Source: Legionella micdadei (GTDB lineage Bacteria > Pseudomonadota > Gammaproteobacteria > Legionellales > Legionellaceae). Taken from it: a stretch of 64,000 bases of DNA. Positions 25,212-34,724 of this stretch are shown in pieces (within the stretch, counting starts at the first letter, position 1; each line of letters opens with the position of its first letter). Position numbers and translations under genes: made by a program. The stretch is from the NCBI RefSeq assembly GCF_000953635.1, contig NZ_LN614830.1, positions 735,001 through 799,000 of the forward strand. The letters are read 5' to 3'. Below the pieces are notes generated by a model, which saw only the letters and a list, made by a program, of their open reading frames with translations, was not told where the DNA came from and did no database searches.

Positions 25212-27197
25212 TCATATGGCATTTACTAGAGAAGGAATGGGTGAGCTTGAAGCCAAATGATGGTTGTTCTTAGGTAATGGGATTCTAATTTTGAATAGTT
25301 CACCTCCATTAATTAAAATAAATGCCTGTCCTTTGGGTAAGGCGATAATATCATCCACTCCAATCATAGGCACACAAGAAGTCTGAACCCGATCCTCATT
25401 GGTTGTATTAAAATAAACCCCATCGTCCCCATGTGGCGTATCGTTAACCATAGAAACCTGCGTATGTCCAACAACACCTACTTGTGGCAGCACCTTAACC
25501 AGTAAATTAGCTGTTTCTTCATTTTTAACACGCAGCATAATCAGAGTATTGAAATTTCCCTCTGATACCTCCGCTTTAGCTCTGGAACCAAGTGCAACCT
25601 CCATATCCTGGATCGTTTGAGCATAAGCAGTGACTTGAAATCCAGCCCCGCCAGCCTTATTAAGAATCTTTACAAAAGAATCCTGGATAATCTCTGATAA
25701 TTCATCGCAATGTAGCTTTAAAGTGTATCGTGCGTTAGGTTCTTTATAGATTTTACCAGCAGTGGAAACCAGATCAGATAAAAAGGCTTTTCCTACAGCT
25801 TGGGCAATGTTGGGATTGGTTAGGCTATCTAAGCCGATATAAAGCACTTTCTTATTTTTAATTATATCCATCAGCTCAATTTCACCTGGCTGAGCTTTTG
25901 ACGACAGGATTTTTGAGGCATTACTCTTATTAATTTCAGAAAGTACTGGTCCAACACTGGCAGTGATTTTGTCGTAATAATGTTTATCCATAATGGCGGC
26001 GTCGTAGAGGTCTATTAAGATTTGGTCATGCAGGGCTTCAGCATTGTTGCTTTTGATGGTTTTGTTGATGTGGTCTTTGACATATTGCACGACTGCCTGG
26101 TGACGCTCCATTGGGGATTTAGTCTTATTATTTTTGCCTATTTTACTATCATGCTCTTCGATGATGTCATCTATTTCTTGATGATAATTAGGATAGTGGT
26201 TAGGCAGAATGTTATCAGCATAGGACATTAACAGTTGCTCTAATCGGCTGATATAGAAGGCTATTGTTTGATAGGTAATGGATTGATTCATTTCTTCTAA
26301 GCATATAGCAACGATATTAACGTATTTCCATGCGAAGGCTGCGAACTGTTTTCCTTCTCCCTCTGCGGATATTGCATCAGTGATGCGTGTGGCAACTTCG
26401 CTGATTTGGTCGAAATTCTTTAAAGGGTTGTATTGTGCAGATTGTTCTGGAAAGCCTAAATGTACTATTTTGAAATCTTCTATTCGTCCTGATGCTTTGC
26501 AGGCTGCGATCATATCTCTAACCAGATCTTGATCGCCTTTCGGGTCTACAACAATGACAGCATCACCGTTGCGGATGTCTTGGTTAATCAAAATGCTGGC
26601 TAAACGGGTTTTTCCCACTCGGGTTGTACCAACAACGAAAGTGTGGCCTACTCGTACATCTTGAGGGATATATACAGATTTATCCTCTTCACCAACGCCA
26701 TGCAAGAAAGGACTGCCGCCAACAGGTGGATCAGGTCTAAACGGATTTAGTTTTGAATTGGTATTTAACCATTTGGCTAGCTTTGTATGTTCATGGTTTT
26801 GGCAGAATCTTCTGGCAAGCTGGTAGCAATGGCTTCGTTGCATGAACTTTTCATTTTTGACTTGTTTAATTTGATGCAGTTTTTGGGTATGGCTTGGTCG
26901 CCAGCGAAAGCCTTTGCCCAGGAACAACCAGTTTTTGGATAAAGGTATTTGAGTGGTGGATAGGGCATAGGTGGGCATGGCTAATAATCTTCGGTGATAG
27001 CGTTTTACTTTAATTGCTTGCCAGGCTCTATAAATTCCAGGGATTAATAATGCGAGCGCAGCATATAATCCCATAGTCTGTGTTAGTAAAAACAAATGCG
27101 GTTGGGTATATGCCAGTAAGGATAGAGACAAACAGGTAATGGCTGACCAGGCTTCTGTTGGTTCTCTTAATAGGTTATTAATGGGGTAATTGCTCAT
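25212..27197 (-). CDS. traD: Conjugative coupling protein TraD (SXT/TOL type)
   Basis: 661 aa. Two N-terminal hydrophobic segments (about residues 20-60) anchor it in the inner membrane. Walker A is VGTTRVGKTRLAS (about 190-202), followed by AVIVVDPKGDQD as Walker B. The C-terminal ATPase motifs include LHCDELSEIIQDSF and VTAYAQTIQDM. It is the VirD4-type ATPase that delivers relaxase-DNA to the secretion channel. Its ATG overlaps the stop of the upstream small membrane gene (ATGA). It ends the secretion operon on the minus strand. Confidence 0.95.
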   Translation of the reverse strand: MSNYPINNLLREPTEAWSAITCLSLSLLAYTQPHLFLLTQTMGLYAALALLIPGIYRAWQAIKVKRYHRRLLAMPTYALSTTQIPLSKNWLFLGKGFRWRPSHTQKLHQIKQVKNEKFMQRSHCYQLARRFCQNHEHTKLAKWLNTNSKLNPFRPDPPVGGSPFLHGVGEEDKSVYIPQDVRVGHTFVVGTTRVGKTRLASILINQDIRNGDAVIVVDPKGDQDLVRDMIAACKASGRIEDFKIVHLGFPEQSAQYNPLKNFDQISEVATRITDAISAEGEGKQFAAFAWKYVNIVAICLEEMNQSITYQTIAFYISRLEQLLMSYADNILPNHYPNYHQEIDDIIEEHDSKIGKNNKTKSPMERHQAVVQYVKDHINKTIKSNNAEALHDQILIDLYDAAIMDKHYYDKITASVGPVLSEINKSNASKILSSKAQPGEIELMDIIKNKKVLYIGLDSLTNPNIAQAVGKAFLSDLVSTAGKIYKEPNARYTLKLHCDELSEIIQDSFVKILNKAGGAGFQVTAYAQTIQDMEVALGSRAKAEVSEGNFNTLIMLRVKNEETANLLVKVLPQVGVVGHTQVSMVNDTPHGDDGVYFNTTNEDRVQTSCVPMIGVDDIIALPKGQAFILINGGELFKIRIPLPKNNHHLASSSPIPSLVNAI

Positions 27198-27523
27198 AGT
27201 CGACTCCCGATCATCAAGGCATCAATAAATACAAAAATAGCCAGCAGATACCAACGAGCTTTTAAGGCGGTGCTCAACTGCTCTGTGGTAAGTTGGTGTT
27301 GATTCTGTAAGCGCGAAATTAATCTTGGCCATAACAGGATAAGGGTTAAATAGAGCACTCCATGCAGACCAAGAAATAATGGTTGAATGGTAGTGAAGGT
27401 GCTTTGCCAGCGAGTCAGTAGATTGCTATTAATGAACCAGGGCGCAATCGCTAATAAGGCAATGATTGGTAAAACGGTTTGAATTAATACTATAATAGAT
27501 GAACGGATATAATGTTTAATCAT
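27194..27523 (-). CDS. Small inner-membrane protein upstream of traD
   Basis: 109 aa with three hydrophobic segments: about 8-30 (IIVLIQTVLPIIALLAIAPW), 47-68 (PLFLGLHGVLYLTLILLW) and 90-108. This position and layout match the small membrane protein that regularly accompanies TraD in genomic-island transfer systems. It overlaps traD by 4 bp, so translation is coupled. Exact role unknown. Confidence 0.8.
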   Translation of the reverse strand: MIKHYIRSSIIVLIQTVLPIIALLAIAPWFINSNLLTRWQSTFTTIQPLFLGLHGVLYLTLILLWPRLISRLQNQHQLTTEQLSTALKARWYLLAIFVFIDALMIGSRL

Positions 27524-27537
27524 AGGGATAGCTCCAA

Positions 27538-27711
27538 ATGAGAAAGGTATTTCGGTTGTTGGCGGTTATTCTTGATGCTCTTGTCGGTGTAGCAGAGGAG
27601 AAACCTGCCAAACGCTACATGTCTGTTTATGAGGCTCAAGATAAACTTGATAATGGCTTGATCACTATTCGTGAATACAATGAAGCTTTTGAACGTAAGG
27701 ATGTGCTTTAA
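27538..27711 (+). CDS. Small 57-aa protein encoded against the transfer operon
   Basis: An ORF from ATG 27538 to TAA 27711 exactly fills the 190-bp gap between two minus-strand transfer genes. It reads MRKVFRLLAVILDALVGVAE, then a charged helical tail (SVYEAQDKLDNGLITIREYN) similar to a SHOCT-type oligomerisation motif. The N-terminus could be a signal or membrane helix. Its placement in a gap, on the opposite strand, argues for a real gene. The ribosome-binding site is weak (AGGGATAG). Confidence 0.5.
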   Translation: MRKVFRLLAVILDALVGVAEEKPAKRYMSVYEAQDKLDNGLITIREYNEAFERKDVL

Positions 27712-27716
27712 CATAT

Positions 27717-29270
27717 TCATCGAATTCCTTTTGAAATAATTTTTACTCCTGTCTTGGCTACGTGCATACCGGATTGAGCCATGCTTTCGCTCTGCCTATC
27801 CGAACCATTAACCAAATCCATAAGACCAGCCCCAGCGTCACCGCCAAAATGACTTGATAATCTCAGCAATAAAACAGGCGCGACAAAATAAAACATCACA
27901 GCCATATTCTTCATGGCAGAAATCGCATCGTTTTCACCTAATGGATCAAGTACTGAACGCTCAAGAAATCCGACTAAATGCCAGAGGTATTGAAGAAAAA
28001 TAGCCATGACAAATAAGGCGCACAGGCTGCCTAATGCTCGGGTGCTGTAGCAGCTCAAAGACAAAACCATTGGGGTGAGAATGATTAAAAAGAACATGAA
28101 AAATGCCTGCATTACAGGTAAGGTTTGCATGATGGCTTCTCTTTTTAATGGGGTAGATGTCCAGGATTTTGTCCATTGCCCGACATTGACCAAACTATGG
28201 GTAATCGCAGATGCGACTTTGCCATTGTTATTGTCCATGAGGTTTTGTACAGAACTTGCCTGCATGTCTTTGCTTTCTTGCAAGAGCATCTTGGCAATAA
28301 AATCTTCTGCACTGATGTCTGCTTTCCAGGCTTTCGGGTGTTTCATTTTATATTGGCGAACCCTATCCAGCATGGCGTAGTAATTTAGATGCTTGTTAAA
28401 AACACTGGCTTGATTAGAGACTTCAACCAGGTCAGTTTTGATTTTGCTCCACCATTGCTGACAGCTTGGATAGCCGTCCTCTGGCAATTGTTCTGGTGGG
28501 ATATCACCACGATTAGCCGCTTTTTCAAGATTACGATTAGGGGCTTGATGGAAAGTAAAACCTGACACAGGTTGGCGTGCATGAAGTTTGCTGTAATACA
28601 TTTTTTGCAGGATTTTAGAACCCATCCAGTTTAAATCATCCTCACCGCCATAACGTTTTAGCATGGGATCTAATTCACTGGCTTCATGCTTCTCACTGTT
28701 GAATTGCGTTCTCGCTTCAATAAAACATTGTCTATGAAAATCCAGTGCTTGTTTGCGAATATTCTGTGGCAGATAAGTTGATACCAAATCGCCTTGAATG
28801 GATTGTAGACTGTCGGTGCAGCCCGTTACTTTCATGAGACTGTAAGTAAAGCTCGACATAAAGTTCTGGATAATGGCAAAGCCTATAGGGATCTTGACCT
28901 GATTCGTCAGCAGATCTGCAAAGGCTTCATCATAAGTTGTCCCGCTGTCGCCAATGACCGCAGTCGTTGGGTTTTTTAGGCCACATAAGGGTTTAAATTG
29001 CAGGGCTTTGGTTTCCAGAGGCACACAGGGATAGACGAATAGGCTGCATATCAGGAAAGTGATTGTCAGCTCATAAAGAAAATTATTTAAAGCATGTTCA
29101 ACCGCATAGAACGCACCTGCGGGATTGAGCACATTTTTAAGAAAGCGATAGCCAATGGCTAAAAAGCCAAGGTACAACAGCCCTGTTTGCCACAGGGCGT
29201 TGAATAGAACCTCATACTGTTGCCAGCCTAGATAGGTGGTATAGAGGGATAAAGGATTAAAGACAATCAT
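27717..29270 (-). CDS. traG: TraG-like mating-pair stabilisation membrane protein
   Basis: 517 aa. Hydrophobic segments lie at about residues 28-45, 65-85, 385-440 and 460-480, with a Cys-containing periplasmic region between. Its place directly after the PFL_4711-type gene and before TraD is where the TraG-like protein of genomic-island transfer systems sits. It would span the inner membrane and stabilise mating pairs. The usual long C-terminal periplasmic domain of F-type TraG is absent, as normal for this class. It begins two bases past the stop of the upstream gene. Confidence 0.85.
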   Translation of the reverse strand: MIVFNPLSLYTTYLGWQQYEVLFNALWQTGLLYLGFLAIGYRFLKNVLNPAGAFYAVEHALNNFLYELTITFLICSLFVYPCVPLETKALQFKPLCGLKNPTTAVIGDSGTTYDEAFADLLTNQVKIPIGFAIIQNFMSSFTYSLMKVTGCTDSLQSIQGDLVSTYLPQNIRKQALDFHRQCFIEARTQFNSEKHEASELDPMLKRYGGEDDLNWMGSKILQKMYYSKLHARQPVSGFTFHQAPNRNLEKAANRGDIPPEQLPEDGYPSCQQWWSKIKTDLVEVSNQASVFNKHLNYYAMLDRVRQYKMKHPKAWKADISAEDFIAKMLLQESKDMQASSVQNLMDNNNGKVASAITHSLVNVGQWTKSWTSTPLKREAIMQTLPVMQAFFMFFLIILTPMVLSLSCYSTRALGSLCALFVMAIFLQYLWHLVGFLERSVLDPLGENDAISAMKNMAVMFYFVAPVLLLRLSSHFGGDAGAGLMDLVNGSDRQSESMAQSGMHVAKTGVKIISKGIR

Positions 29271-29272
29271 AA

Positions 29273-30640
29273 TTAAGCTCCTTTATTTTCTTTAACGTAA
29301 ATTGCGCCATTTTTAACAGCAGGCTGTTCGTGATCCTGACCTGGCATATTTTGGCTTTGGGCTTGGTGTCGAATATCCATGATGGTTCCTAAGGTTTCAG
29401 TCATCATTTTTTTACGGACATCGTTTTCAAAAGACAAAGAATGAATGTCATCGTCCAGTTTTTTCAGGGCAAACAAGACCATATTCATAGCAGGTTTTAA
29501 ATTCTGTACTTCTTGCACTTGTAATCCTGCTTGTAAGATGCGGCGCATCATCAATGCTTTATCCAACATATTTTGAACAGCGATTTCTTCTGCCAGTTTT
29601 GAGACTGTAAGCATTTGTTCTTCACGGGGTAGATGCTGAATGGTGGTAATGACTTCATCGGTAATCAGTAAATTGGAAGCACTGATTTTATGCAGATTTT
29701 CCTCGGTCAGTTTCCATGTACCATTGATCAAATTCCATAAGGCCTTGGCAATGTTCTGACTACAGGTATTGGCGTTCGCACAGCTTTGCAATAAAGCTGA
29801 TAAGCCAATTCCTGCTTTAGCATCATGGTTTTGTTTGTTCTCACTGCTGCTAACCTGAATATCACCAAGAACCTTAACTGCCCAATTAGCTGCATCGGTA
29901 GGTGTTGGCCAGCTTTGTACCATAGGAATTTTAGTGCTTGGTTTTTCCAAAGAATCTAAGGGTTTTCTCTCTAAAAGGATGTTGTAGCCCGCAATGACCA
30001 CATCATTGATGACCTTAATGGGACGTTGAAACTTACCGCCAGCATTGCCTTTATCGTGGCCTATCCAGGGCAGGCCATATTCATCTCGTTTTTGAGCAAT
30101 ACTTTTCGATGTTTCAGTCACATCGACGTTTTCCTTTTTAGCTCGTTTGGCAGCGTCGAGCCATCCTTGACTATCGGATACTGATAATATGCCTTCCATT
30201 GGCGATTGGTTTTGTTCCAGAGCTTGTTTGACTTCTTGGCAATCCTTAACCTTGAGAGTGAATTCATTTTGTGCGCTGGATGCGGCATTTTGTAGAACAT
30301 TATATAAAGCAGGCATGGACTGCTGTAGCTTATAAAGTGGGAATCCTGCGACAGAGCCTTTGAGGTTATCAATGACACCGCCAGGGATATTTAACGCTGA
30401 TTTTTTCAAATCCTGAAAGGTATTGGTAATGGATACGACAGGATTAAAACCGCTACAAGAGAATCCCATACGGCCATCAATATCTGCACCAATAACCAGT
30501 GTTTGGTCTTTATTAACAGGTGGAATAAATAAATTAGATGTTCCTCCTAATTCATAATAGTAATCCGATTGACTTGGCATAAAGCTGCCAGCATGAGTCA
30601 GTGATGGAATGAGTAAAGCTAGTAATAGAGATTTCTTCAT
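29273..30640 (-). CDS. ICE transfer protein, PFL_4711 family (TraH-like)
   Basis: 455 aa with a signal peptide (MKKSLLLALLIPSLTHAG). It is a periplasmic, Cys-poor, helical protein with regions such as MGFSCSGFNPVVSITNTF and PMVQSWPTPTDAANWAVKVLG that match the TraH-like PFL_4711 class. It is thought to belong to the outer part of the transfer channel. It lies 9 bp after the preceding gene in one operon. Confidence 0.88.
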   Translation of the reverse strand: MKKSLLLALLIPSLTHAGSFMPSQSDYYYELGGTSNLFIPPVNKDQTLVIGADIDGRMGFSCSGFNPVVSITNTFQDLKKSALNIPGGVIDNLKGSVAGFPLYKLQQSMPALYNVLQNAASSAQNEFTLKVKDCQEVKQALEQNQSPMEGILSVSDSQGWLDAAKRAKKENVDVTETSKSIAQKRDEYGLPWIGHDKGNAGGKFQRPIKVINDVVIAGYNILLERKPLDSLEKPSTKIPMVQSWPTPTDAANWAVKVLGDIQVSSSENKQNHDAKAGIGLSALLQSCANANTCSQNIAKALWNLINGTWKLTEENLHKISASNLLITDEVITTIQHLPREEQMLTVSKLAEEIAVQNMLDKALMMRRILQAGLQVQEVQNLKPAMNMVLFALKKLDDDIHSLSFENDVRKKMMTETLGTIMDIRHQAQSQNMPGQDHEQPAVKNGAIYVKENKGA

Positions 30641-30649
30641 GATGATGTC

Positions 30650-31705
30650 CTATCGTTTTTGAGGTTGCCCAACCTTGGGGAAAGTAAGAAAGTTGACGAG
30701 TTTGCCTTTGTGCTGAATACAGCCGCGATATTTGCGCCAAAGGACAAACACGTAATTGCCATTTCCAGCTTTTTCGTCTTCAATGCCGAAATCCTGTGCA
30801 TCGCCTGGGTGGATATTGCGATTTAACGGATAAATTTCCTGCCAGATGACTTTCGTGTTTTGTGGGTCGTAAACGGCATTAGCCACCACACAGTTTTTAC
30901 CGCAGGAATTACTGGTTGACTTGGTGACATGCAACGGATTTTTATTAGTGACAATATCAACCGCGTGCATGGCTGCAACAACTGACGCTCTGTAGTTATA
31001 GGGCTGCGTTACGCGCATTAATCTTGGAATTTCAGAACCCCAATGCTGTGTTAATGTGCCGATTTCATGGTTGATTAACAGATGAGGATGCGTTCCCATA
31101 TACAGCAATTCAGCGGCTTCCGTTCTATCCATGACTGCATCAGCTTCGGCCAGATAATAAGGAACACCAAAACCAGTTTCCGGCCTGTGTGATAGATAGG
31201 GGATGCGGTAAAATGCAGCAGGGCTGCCAATCACATCAACAATGCGCGTGCGTTCGTCATTGATATGAAGGTCTGTGGTTTGACCGCTGTCATTACCAAA
31301 TCCCAACGCTGAACCAGTTGCAGCTTTATAGGCTTGTTGGTACATCGTTCTTGCTGCTTTATTTTCATAAAGGGTTCGTGCTTCAAGCCAGGGATTTTCT
31401 TCTGGTTTATTGCTGATGGTAATCACCAAATCTGGCAAAAACTGTTCAATCGCAGGGGTGACTTCAAGTCTTGGCGGTAAACGTCCCACCGTCCAAGTGC
31501 AAGAGCCAATGACTTTGTAATGGCTGTTATGAAACAGCTTTTGCAAAACCCGTGTGGCGATTGTGAAGGTATTCACAGGATGAGGCGGGCTTGTGCTTTC
31601 TAAAGCAAAGGCAGTATTAGTCATAAAAATAAGCCCTGTTATTAGTAGTTGTTTTTGGTTGTTCGAGCTTTTTAGCCATGATTTCAGCGGCGACCAGGAC
31701 ATCAT
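30650..31705 (-). CDS. ICE transfer protein, PFL_4710 family (TraU-like)
   Basis: 351 aa. The N-terminus (LLITGLIFMTNTAFALES) is a signal peptide; keeping it requires a start at 31705 or 31702, inside the end of the upstream ATPase gene (89-bp overlap in a different frame). The family hallmark KVIGSCTWTVGRLPPRLEV is followed by Cys pairs (SCGKNC) likely to form disulfides. It is a periplasmic channel component. A start at 31624 would avoid most of the overlap but lose the signal peptide. Confidence 0.88.
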   Translation of the reverse strand: MMSWSPLKSWLKSSNNQKQLLITGLIFMTNTAFALESTSPPHPVNTFTIATRVLQKLFHNSHYKVIGSCTWTVGRLPPRLEVTPAIEQFLPDLVITISNKPEENPWLEARTLYENKAARTMYQQAYKAATGSALGFGNDSGQTTDLHINDERTRIVDVIGSPAAFYRIPYLSHRPETGFGVPYYLAEADAVMDRTEAAELLYMGTHPHLLINHEIGTLTQHWGSEIPRLMRVTQPYNYRASVVAAMHAVDIVTNKNPLHVTKSTSNSCGKNCVVANAVYDPQNTKVIWQEIYPLNRNIHPGDAQDFGIEDEKAGNGNYVFVLWRKYRGCIQHKGKLVNFLTFPKVGQPQKR

Positions 31706-34370
31706 GTTCTTTCTCCAGAAGGTGGCGTTGTGCTTTTTCAGATTTCTCAGTCATTAAGAGGGCAAGCAGGTAGCGAGGTGGAATGACGCGAAATAATCCT
31801 TGGTAGCGTGACCCTAATAAAACTGCTTCTGCATACAAACCTTTTTGCGAATCAATATCTCTGATTAATGTTTCCTGCTGCGGTGTTAAGGATTTAAAGC
31901 GTTTCACATCAGTGATTTCTTTTTCATCCAATCCCAATAAAATCCAGGTTTCAATTAGCGATAAAATCTTTGCGGCCTTTTCAGAATTCATGTCGGTGAC
32001 GTTTTGGGTAATCGCAACCAACCAAAGCCCGAGCTTTCTGGCTACTTTGGCAACCAGTAAACACACTGTCACCACAGAAGGAATTTGAAATTGCAGGTGG
32101 GACTCATCAATAAAAAGAAAGGTTGGTCTATTGTCGTTTTGAGTGGCCTCAGCCATAGCCAGTATCCTTGGCAACAAAGACACCATGACCAAAGCCAGCT
32201 TTCCGGTGTCATCTTTTATGGCAGAAATATCAATATGAAAGATATCAAAATCACCTAAAGGTTCTGTTGGTACATTAAAGAAGCGTGATTTTGCGCTGTT
32301 AATGACATAACTGTTTAATCGGTCGTGCATGTCCAGAATTCGGTCTTTTTTGCGGGTCACCGTTTCTTTATCCAGCCTCCGTTGAAAGCTACTTACAATA
32401 TGCTCAGTCAGCATTTGTGGTATGCCGTTGTTAAATGAAGTTAGGATGGCATCAATTAATACTTCAATAAGCAGCGTTTCATCAGCCAGGGTAAATTGTT
32501 CTTCTTCCAGGGCATTGGCTTCTGTAATCATGGTACGTAAAGCCAAGGCAAGCTCTGCAAGATATGCGCGAGAACCATCGCCACAAGCCAAATCTTCTGA
32601 ATTTGCAGGATCTTTAAGATCCATGATTTTTTGAGCCATTAAAGCAGCTTGTTCTGCGCTTAAATTATCTGTAATTTCTGGAATGGCTTTATATGCTTCG
32701 CAAAAGGGATTTAATGGAACAGCTTCCTCTTTCTTATTGCTCAATAATAACTGCTTGGTTTTTTTGCCATGGGCTTTGGCATGAATGAGCATCCGGTCAA
32801 ACGAGTTCCCCATTTCAAAAAGTACTACACGGGCGTTTTTCATGGCGAGTAGTGATTGAATCATCCAACCTGTTAAAACTGACTTACCACCGCCAGAGTT
32901 GGCGAAAATCGCGCAATGCGAATTTTGGCTAATAAAATCATGGTGAAGTAAATCAAAGAAAACAGGTTCACCTAAGCGGTTGAAAAAAGGAAAGCAGGGT
33001 AGATGCCTTGCGCCTTGGTTTCGGCCATAGACTGGAAGCAGAGCCGCAAGCTCCGTGGCATACATCAGGCGGTCAAAGCATAAGTACTTACGGGCATAGT
33101 GGGGATCGAAATTAAACGGTAGGGCATTGAGCCAGGAATTTAAAGGGTGGATATCATAGTTGGAATGAATTAAGGGCATCTTGGCATCGTTGAAAATGCT
33201 ATGTAGGTTTTTTTCTATGGCTTGTGCTTGTTGTTCATTTTCGGCTTGATAAAAAACGGCCTGATTAACCCAGAACAGGCGATTGCCAGTACTTAATTCA
33301 TTACGGGCTGTTTTTATATCATCTCTGACCTCTTGGGGTTTTAGGCTGGTTCCCACAATTCCCTTTTCTAATCGTGTTAAATGAGAATCAAGATTTTCAT
33401 CATGGCTAAAGACGACTTGAATGGTGTAGATGCTTCCTTCTGGCAAGGTATCCAAAAGCGCATAGCGGTGTTTAGGATTAGCTTGTTGTCTTTCTCGGGA
33501 GACTAAACCAATAATGGGCGCTTCTTTTAAGCCATCAACATACAGGATTCTTTGTTTTCGGCCTTCAAAAATAAATCCTTGCTCATCGCTCTCAGGCGGG
33601 GAAAAGAATATATTTTGTGCCAGATTAAAACCTGCGGGTATGGGATTAGGGTAGGGATATTGTTCCAAGATCTCATCGGCTGATTTAGGATTAAACCAGC
33701 GTATCCACCACTGATAATAATCCTGGCCTGTAAGACGTTTGATTTCGAGGCCTGGCGAACGCAGTTTGGTTTCAATCTGATTGACGACTTCCTGATGTTC
33801 GAGAAGAATTTGCTCGCGGGGTAGAGTGGTTTGATGTAATTGTCTATAAAACAATACTCGAATTCTTCTCCTGCGGCCACGATAAGGCGCACCTGTTTTC
33901 GGATCGAGAAATAAACCTTCTGGCCTGGTCATTTTGTTGTAGAGATCTTGCAAGCGTTGTAAGTAATCTTGCGTTAGTGGATTTTCAACGAGTTGTTGTG
34001 GGATTTTGGATTTAATATGATCGATAACGGGATCAAGGCAATATTCATCTTGAACAAACATTTGCATGACCCAAGGATCTATCGCATGAAGGGGAACTAC
34101 CGTTGCAAAGGTATCGCGGATTTTATTAAAGACAGCGTGCAAGTATTCAGGCGAAGCTGCTTCGGCTTGAATATCACCTAGCTCAAACCCTGAACCTAAA
34201 CTTTTTCCATCGGCAAATAAAAACACTTGTTCTTGCTCGTTGAAATCAACAATAGCCAGTCTGTCAGCAAACGAGGGTAAAGGATTGGCGTATTGCTTTT
34301 TAATGGTTTGTTCCTTTATAGCCTGGGGATTCATTTCCCCAAGCAACCAGTTAGATAATCGTTTCATCAT
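31617..34370 (-). CDS. Conjugative transfer ATPase, PFL_4706 family (TraC/VirB4-like)
   Basis: 917 aa. Walker A is FANSGGGKSVLTGWM (about residue 478), Walker B is PTFLFIDESHLQF (about 750), and a Gln-containing AITQNVTDM motif follows. The N-terminal 450 residues form the VirB4-type domain that docks on the inner-membrane complex. It powers channel assembly and substrate transfer in the cytoplasm. The C-terminal 30 codons overlap the start of the TraU-like gene. The small PFL_4709-type gene often found between the two is not seen. Confidence 0.95.
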   Translation of the reverse strand: MMKRLSNWLLGEMNPQAIKEQTIKKQYANPLPSFADRLAIVDFNEQEQVFLFADGKSLGSGFELGDIQAEAASPEYLHAVFNKIRDTFATVVPLHAIDPWVMQMFVQDEYCLDPVIDHIKSKIPQQLVENPLTQDYLQRLQDLYNKMTRPEGLFLDPKTGAPYRGRRRRIRVLFYRQLHQTTLPREQILLEHQEVVNQIETKLRSPGLEIKRLTGQDYYQWWIRWFNPKSADEILEQYPYPNPIPAGFNLAQNIFFSPPESDEQGFIFEGRKQRILYVDGLKEAPIIGLVSRERQQANPKHRYALLDTLPEGSIYTIQVVFSHDENLDSHLTRLEKGIVGTSLKPQEVRDDIKTARNELSTGNRLFWVNQAVFYQAENEQQAQAIEKNLHSIFNDAKMPLIHSNYDIHPLNSWLNALPFNFDPHYARKYLCFDRLMYATELAALLPVYGRNQGARHLPCFPFFNRLGEPVFFDLLHHDFISQNSHCAIFANSGGGKSVLTGWMIQSLLAMKNARVVLFEMGNSFDRMLIHAKAHGKKTKQLLLSNKKEEAVPLNPFCEAYKAIPEITDNLSAEQAALMAQKIMDLKDPANSEDLACGDGSRAYLAELALALRTMITEANALEEEQFTLADETLLIEVLIDAILTSFNNGIPQMLTEHIVSSFQRRLDKETVTRKKDRILDMHDRLNSYVINSAKSRFFNVPTEPLGDFDIFHIDISAIKDDTGKLALVMVSLLPRILAMAEATQNDNRPTFLFIDESHLQFQIPSVVTVCLLVAKVARKLGLWLVAITQNVTDMNSEKAAKILSLIETWILLGLDEKEITDVKRFKSLTPQQETLIRDIDSQKGLYAEAVLLGSRYQGLFRVIPPRYLLALLMTEKSEKAQRHLLEKEHDVLVAAEIMAKKLEQPKTTTNNRAYFYD

Positions 34371-34376
34371 GCCTCC

Positions 34377-34724
34377 TTAATACAGTTCTGATGCCAGGGC
34401 GTATTGATTTTGCTTGTAAAGAAAAAAGCGTGTGGTATAGGCTGGTTTGATGATTTGTTCATCGCCAAGCTGAGCCACATGAGCAAAAATATGGATAGGC
34501 ACTTCGGGATTCGGCAGCTGCTTAAATTCTTCGCTTGAATCCTCAAACCGTACCTGTTGTACAACAGCCTTTTGTACAGGCTGCTGCATGCTTTGCTGAT
34601 AGAGCTGGCTGACGGTTAAACCCTGCTCAGGAATGGCACTTTGCGATATATTGGCGGTTGAACAAGCGCTCAAAGCCAGACTAGCGCAAAGCATTGTCAA
34701 AGTTCTTTTGTTGATGGTAACCAT
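34377..34724 (-). CDS. Conjugative transfer region lipoprotein (TIGR03751 type)
   Basis: 115 aa. The signal sequence ends in a lipobox (LALSAC), so the Cys is lipidated and the protein anchored in the outer membrane. A Gln-rich segment (QLYQQSMQQPVQKAVVQQV) and a YTTRFFLYKQNQYA tail match the lipoprotein found between the ATPase and the TraB-like gene in this class. Its start lies 44 bp inside the end of the TraB-like gene. Confidence 0.88.
   Translation of the reverse strand: MVTINKRTLTMLCASLALSACSTANISQSAIPEQGLTVSQLYQQSMQQPVQKAVVQQVRFEDSSEEFKQLPNPEVPIHIFAHVAQLGDEQIIKPAYTTRFFLYKQNQYALASELY

Noticed and set aside
27520-27720. 66-codon minus frame between the TraG-like and TraD-side genes
   Set aside because: The opposite strand frame (27538-27711) has better start, protein-like composition and exact fit in the gap.
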